Positions 22,808 through 24,963 of a DNA stretch of 24,963 nucleotides are shown piece after piece (the stretch's first letter is position 1; each line of letters begins with the position of its first letter). Both the position numbers and the translations under genes were made by a program. The DNA lies in the NCBI GenBank assembly GCA_944376955.1, contig CALWEB010000033.1:1-24963 (forward strand), in the 5' to 3' direction. This DNA comes from an uncultured Agathobaculum sp. Its GTDB lineage: Bacteria > Bacillota > Clostridia > Oscillospirales > Butyricicoccaceae. The notes beneath the pieces are model-generated. The model made no database searches and was not told the DNA's origin. It was given only the letters and a program-made list of their open reading frames with translations.

Positions 22808-23950
22808 ATGATGAAATCCTTGCTCAAAATTTTTTTGTTCTGTGGCATGATCTTTTCGATCCCAGTCATAACGCTGCTCAAGGAGCCCGCCACATCCTCT
22901 TATTACGAAAACCGTACGCTTGCGGTTTTTCCGCCGTTTAGCATACAAGCGGTGATGGATGGAGACTATTTCTCTGAGGTGGAAACCTATATCAACGACC
23001 ATTTAGCAGGCCGTAACATACTGCTCAAACTCAATACGCAAAAAGAACTTGCCCTGCATAATCCGGTAGTCAATGACACCGTCATCAGCGGGGATCTGCT
23101 GCTCCCCTATCATGGCACGGTTCTCGACCACTACAATGAAGAATCCATGGCACAGGAACTGGAAATGCTGCAAACACTGAATGGTTATTGCAGTGAACAC
23201 GATATGCAGTTCCTATATGTTGCCATTCCAGAACAGAGCAATGCCTTCCGGGACCGCTATCCCAACTATTTAAGCAACTCCAGCTATGCGGACGATTCCC
23301 TCCGGACAGATTTCATAGATGGTTTGACAGCGCTTAATATTGACCACATCCAAATGGCCCAATACCTTTCAGCAGATTATGATAAATTTTACAGCAAAAC
23401 GGACCATCACTATAACTTGTATGGCGCATACGAAACCTATCTGCGCGTGATGGGGTATATCAACGAAAACTATCTCACGGCGCCGATTACCACGGATTTG
23501 TCCATCACCCCGACCAGCACCCAATTCCTCGGCTCCCGAAACCGGAAGCTCTTCGGCTTGTTCCCTACGGATGACGCCTTATACACTTATACACTGGAAA
23601 AACCGGTTCCCTTTGAACGATATGATAACGGCAAATCGGTTGCTGCAACAGTGTTTAGCGAAAGCAATCAGAATGTGTACGGATACTACATGGGCGGAGA
23701 TATTGCAGAAACCATCATCCGCACCAATCGCCCAGAACTGCCGGATGTTCTGGTTATTGGTGACTCCTTTACCAATGCGCTGGAAACCATTCTGTACACC
23801 TCGTTTGACGAGATGCGGAGCCTGGATTTCCGCTATTACACAGACAAATCCATTTTCGAGTATCTGGAAGACTATCATCCGGATATCATCCTGTATGTGC
23901 GCGATGACCTCTCCTATATTTTGACCACTGGAAACGGAGATCTGGGATAA
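22808..23950 (+). CDS. DHHW/AlgJ-like SGNH-fold protein, partner of the O-acyltransferase
   Basis: A 380-residue extracytoplasmic protein with one N-terminal membrane anchor (about 5-24). ENRTLAVFPP follows the anchor, SKTDHHYNLYG has Asp199-His200-His201, and LVIGDSFTNALE has GDSF at 318-321, giving the Ser and Asp/His expected of AlgJ/AlgX-type SGNH acetyltransferases or esterases. The fourth position of the DHHW motif is Tyr. It probably completes transfer of the acetyl group delivered by the MBOAT protein. The ATG at 22808 follows AGGTGG; the next codon is also ATG. Confidence 0.88.
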   Translation: MMKSLLKIFLFCGMIFSIPVITLLKEPATSSYYENRTLAVFPPFSIQAVMDGDYFSEVETYINDHLAGRNILLKLNTQKELALHNPVVNDTVISGDLLLPYHGTVLDHYNEESMAQELEMLQTLNGYCSEHDMQFLYVAIPEQSNAFRDRYPNYLSNSSYADDSLRTDFIDGLTALNIDHIQMAQYLSADYDKFYSKTDHHYNLYGAYETYLRVMGYINENYLTAPITTDLSITPTSTQFLGSRNRKLFGLFPTDDALYTYTLEKPVPFERYDNGKSVAATVFSESNQNVYGYYMGGDIAETIIRTNRPELPDVLVIGDSFTNALETILYTSFDEMRSLDFRYYTDKSIFEYLEDYHPDIILYVRDDLSYILTTGNGDLG

Positions 23951-23974
23951 TCTGAAAAGGTTCTGCTTCTGCCT

Positions 23975-24005
23975 GTTTGCGCGGTTGGCATCCAATCGCG
24001 CAAAC
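23975..24005 (+). terminator. Strong hairpin after the acetylation operon
   Basis: A 14-bp stem with one G-T pair (GTTTGCGCGGTTGG, loop CAT, CCAATCGCGCAAAC) 24 bp after the DHHW stop. No T-run follows, so it may protect an mRNA 3' end or act as an imperfect terminator. Confidence 0.5.
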
Positions 24006-24030
24006 ATCGCCAACACACTCAACCTCATGC

Positions 24031-24059
24031 TTGACAAGATACGCGAATTTTCCTATAAT
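24031..24059 (+). promoter_or_regulatory. Consensus promoter of the TetR gene
   Basis: Perfect TTGACA (24031-24036), a 17-nt spacer and perfect TATAAT (24054-24059). Transcription should begin near 24066, which excludes an upstream translation start at the TTG at 24065. The operator-like palindrome begins at the last base of the -10. Confidence 0.9.
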
Positions 24060-24071
24060 GAACCTTGTTCA
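24059..24071. promoter_or_regulatory. Putative TetR operator, copy 1
   Basis: TGAAC-CTT-GTTCA, a 13-bp palindrome covering the end of the -10 box and the transcription start of the TetR gene. A copy with the same arms lies at 24685-24697, upstream of the next gene. The position predicts autorepression. Confidence 0.7.
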
Positions 24072-24088
24072 AAAGGAGGTGTAGTACC

Positions 24089-24646
24089 ATTCATTCTGCC
24101 ATTACATCCAGAGACGAAATCCTGAAAACCAGCCGGGAACTCATTCAACAAAATGGCTGGACCGCCGTCAATATCCGCGCATTGGCCAGCGCCTGCGGCA
24201 TTTCGGCTGGATCGATTTACAATTATTTTAACTCCAAGGCCGAACTGACTGCTTCCATTGTCGAAAGCATCTGGTGCGATATTTTTCATCCGCCTGCGGA
24301 CACCGATCTTTTCTATGATACCTTAACGTGCGTGCGTTGGATGTACCAACGGATGGAGTACGGCGAAAAACAATATCCCGGTTTTTTTAATCTGCATTCT
24401 GCCGGATTTTTGGGCGAAGAAAAAGCAGATGGCAAAGCGCGGATGCAGCAATCCTGGCAACATATTCTGCATATGCTATACACGGTCCTGCTCCGCGACC
24501 CTCAAATCCGTCCGACCGCGTTTACAGTGAATTTTACAGCAGAACAATTTACAAATATTCTTTTTTCACTCATGCTGTCCGCTCTGATGCAAGGGACCTT
24601 TGACCCCTCCCCTGTATTGGAGGTTATTCGCCGGACTGTATATTAA
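24089..24646 (+). CDS. TetR-family transcriptional regulator with apparent ATT start
   Basis: A 185-residue regulator. The helix-turn-helix is at about 9-55 (RDEILKTSRELIQQNGWTAV, LASACGISAGSIYNYFNSKAEL), followed by a divergent ligand domain. The frame is open back to a TTG at 24065, but that codon lies at the predicted transcription start. AAGGAGG at 24073-24079 is followed after 9 nt by ATT at 24089, which gives a normal TetR N-terminus. No ATG, GTG or TTG is suitably placed, so initiation at ATT is inferred. It is followed by a terminator and an unknown membrane-protein gene, its likely target. Confidence 0.85.
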   Translation: MHSAITSRDEILKTSRELIQQNGWTAVNIRALASACGISAGSIYNYFNSKAELTASIVESIWCDIFHPPADTDLFYDTLTCVRWMYQRMEYGEKQYPGFFNLHSAGFLGEEKADGKARMQQSWQHILHMLYTVLLRDPQIRPTAFTVNFTAEQFTNILFSLMLSALMQGTFDPSPVLEVIRRTVY

Positions 24647-24650
24647 AAAG

Positions 24651-24674
24651 CCCACCAAATCGTGGGATTTTTTA
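24651..24674 (+). terminator. Terminator after the TetR gene
   Basis: A short hairpin (CCCAC, loop CAAATC, GTGGG) followed by ATTTTTTAA, starting four bp after the TetR stop. The stem is only five pairs, but A and T tracts flank it. Confidence 0.7.
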
Positions 24675-24684
24675 ACCTCTAAGT

Positions 24685-24697
24685 TGAACAATGTTCA
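24685..24697. promoter_or_regulatory. Putative TetR operator, copy 2
   Basis: TGAAC-AAT-GTTCA, a palindrome with the same arms as the site at the TetR promoter, 54 bp before the next gene. A clear -10/-35 pair for that gene could not be fixed; TTGACT at 24706 is one candidate -35 but lacks a good -10. Confidence 0.68.
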
Positions 24698-24751
24698 TCA
24701 TCAAATTGACTGAACCCTATGTCTTATCGAGTTATCAAGAAAGGAAAAAAC

Positions 24752-24963
24752 ATGCAAGCAATCGGAGAAACTATTTTTGATATTGCCTATCTGATTACCG
24801 TCATTTCCATCGGCATACATATGATACGAACCAGCTCCCAGCACAATCCGTTCCGATTATTTGGTCTAATGGCCGTTATTCTGGGATTTGGCGACGCGTT
24901 CCACCTTGTGCCGCGCGTCATCGCATTGTGTACCACCGGACTGGAAAACTACACCTCCCTTTT
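24752..24963 (+). CDS. Unknown membrane protein (partial, cut by window end)
   Basis: An open frame of 70 complete codons from the ATG at 24752, after an AAGGA site, running off the window end. The visible part begins MQAIGETIFDIAYLITVISI and has a first hydrophobic segment at about 8-25, a basic loop (RTSSQHNPFR) and a second segment at about 36-50 ending in GDAFHLVPR. It resembles small integral membrane proteins of unknown function in Clostridia that travel with TetR genes (from memory, not searched). The TetR box in front suggests it is the regulator's target. No function can be assigned. Confidence 0.8.
   Translation, partial: MQAIGETIFDIAYLITVISIGIHMIRTSSQHNPFRLFGLMAVILGFGDAFHLVPRVIALCTTGLENYTSL

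Noticed and set aside
1..24963. Mobile elements, CRISPR arrays, tRNA or rRNA genes
   Set aside because: No transposase, integrase, spaced direct repeats or recognisable RNA gene was seen apart from the TPP riboswitch.

Overview
The window looks like chromosomal DNA of a gut-type anaerobic Firmicute of class Clostridia. The clues are strong AGGAGG ribosome-binding sites, sigma-A promoters of the TTGACA/17/TATAAT type, several PTS operons, a TPP riboswitch with an intrinsic terminator, ThiXYZ/ThiW vitamin uptake genes, and moderately GC-rich codon use with AT-rich intergenic gaps. A family such as Oscillospiraceae/Butyricicoccaceae is a guess from protein flavour, not a proven placement. There is no tRNA, rRNA, CRISPR array, transposase or phage gene.

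Layout. (1) 1-7.5 kb, minus strand: one long catabolic operon. It runs from a promoter at 7459-7487 through a mannose/sorbose-family PTS (IIA, IIB, IIC, IID), a BtpA/SgcQ-family TIM barrel, a class II ketose-bisphosphate aldolase, an iron-type and a zinc-type alcohol dehydrogenase, to a SorC-family sugar-phosphate-responsive regulator cut by the window edge. The order recalls sorbose (sor) and sgc loci, but the set of enzymes matches neither and the sugar is unknown. (2) 7.6-13.3 kb, minus strand: a thiamine-precursor salvage operon, thiD-thiW-thiM-tenA-thiZ-thiX-thiY, preceded by a TPP riboswitch and attenuator and closed by an intrinsic terminator. (3) 13.3-15.8 kb: a divergent LysR unit. 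The LysR gene faces an operon of a broken flavodoxin-like oxidoreductase (one frameshift and one nonsense codon) and an intact carboxymuconolactone decarboxylase-cupin fusion; a perfect 15-bp palindrome lies in the shared promoter region. (4) 15.8-21.2 kb: a lipoprotein cyclophilin and a TreR-like GntR repressor on the minus strand, divergent from a trehalose PTS (EIIBCA) and trehalose-6-phosphate hydrolase on the plus strand, with an 18-bp palindromic operator in the leader. (5) 21.4-23.95 kb, plus strand: an AlgI-like MBOAT O-acyltransferase and a DHHW/AlgJ-like partner, probably acetylating a surface polymer. (6) 24.0 kb to the end: a TetR regulator with a consensus promoter, an apparent ATT start codon, and an unknown membrane protein cut by the window end. 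Two matching 13-bp palindromes (TGAAC-N3-GTTCA) lie in front of these two genes and look like TetR operators.

The window is mainly about nutrient uptake: an unidentified PTS sugar or polyol, trehalose, and thiamine precursors, each with a visible local control element. The most interesting signals are the unassigned PTS/aldolase/two-dehydrogenase pathway, the paired TetR boxes with the ATT start, the LysR box placed near -66 of the predicted target promoter, and the lack of a terminator between the LysR-controlled operon and the riboswitch.
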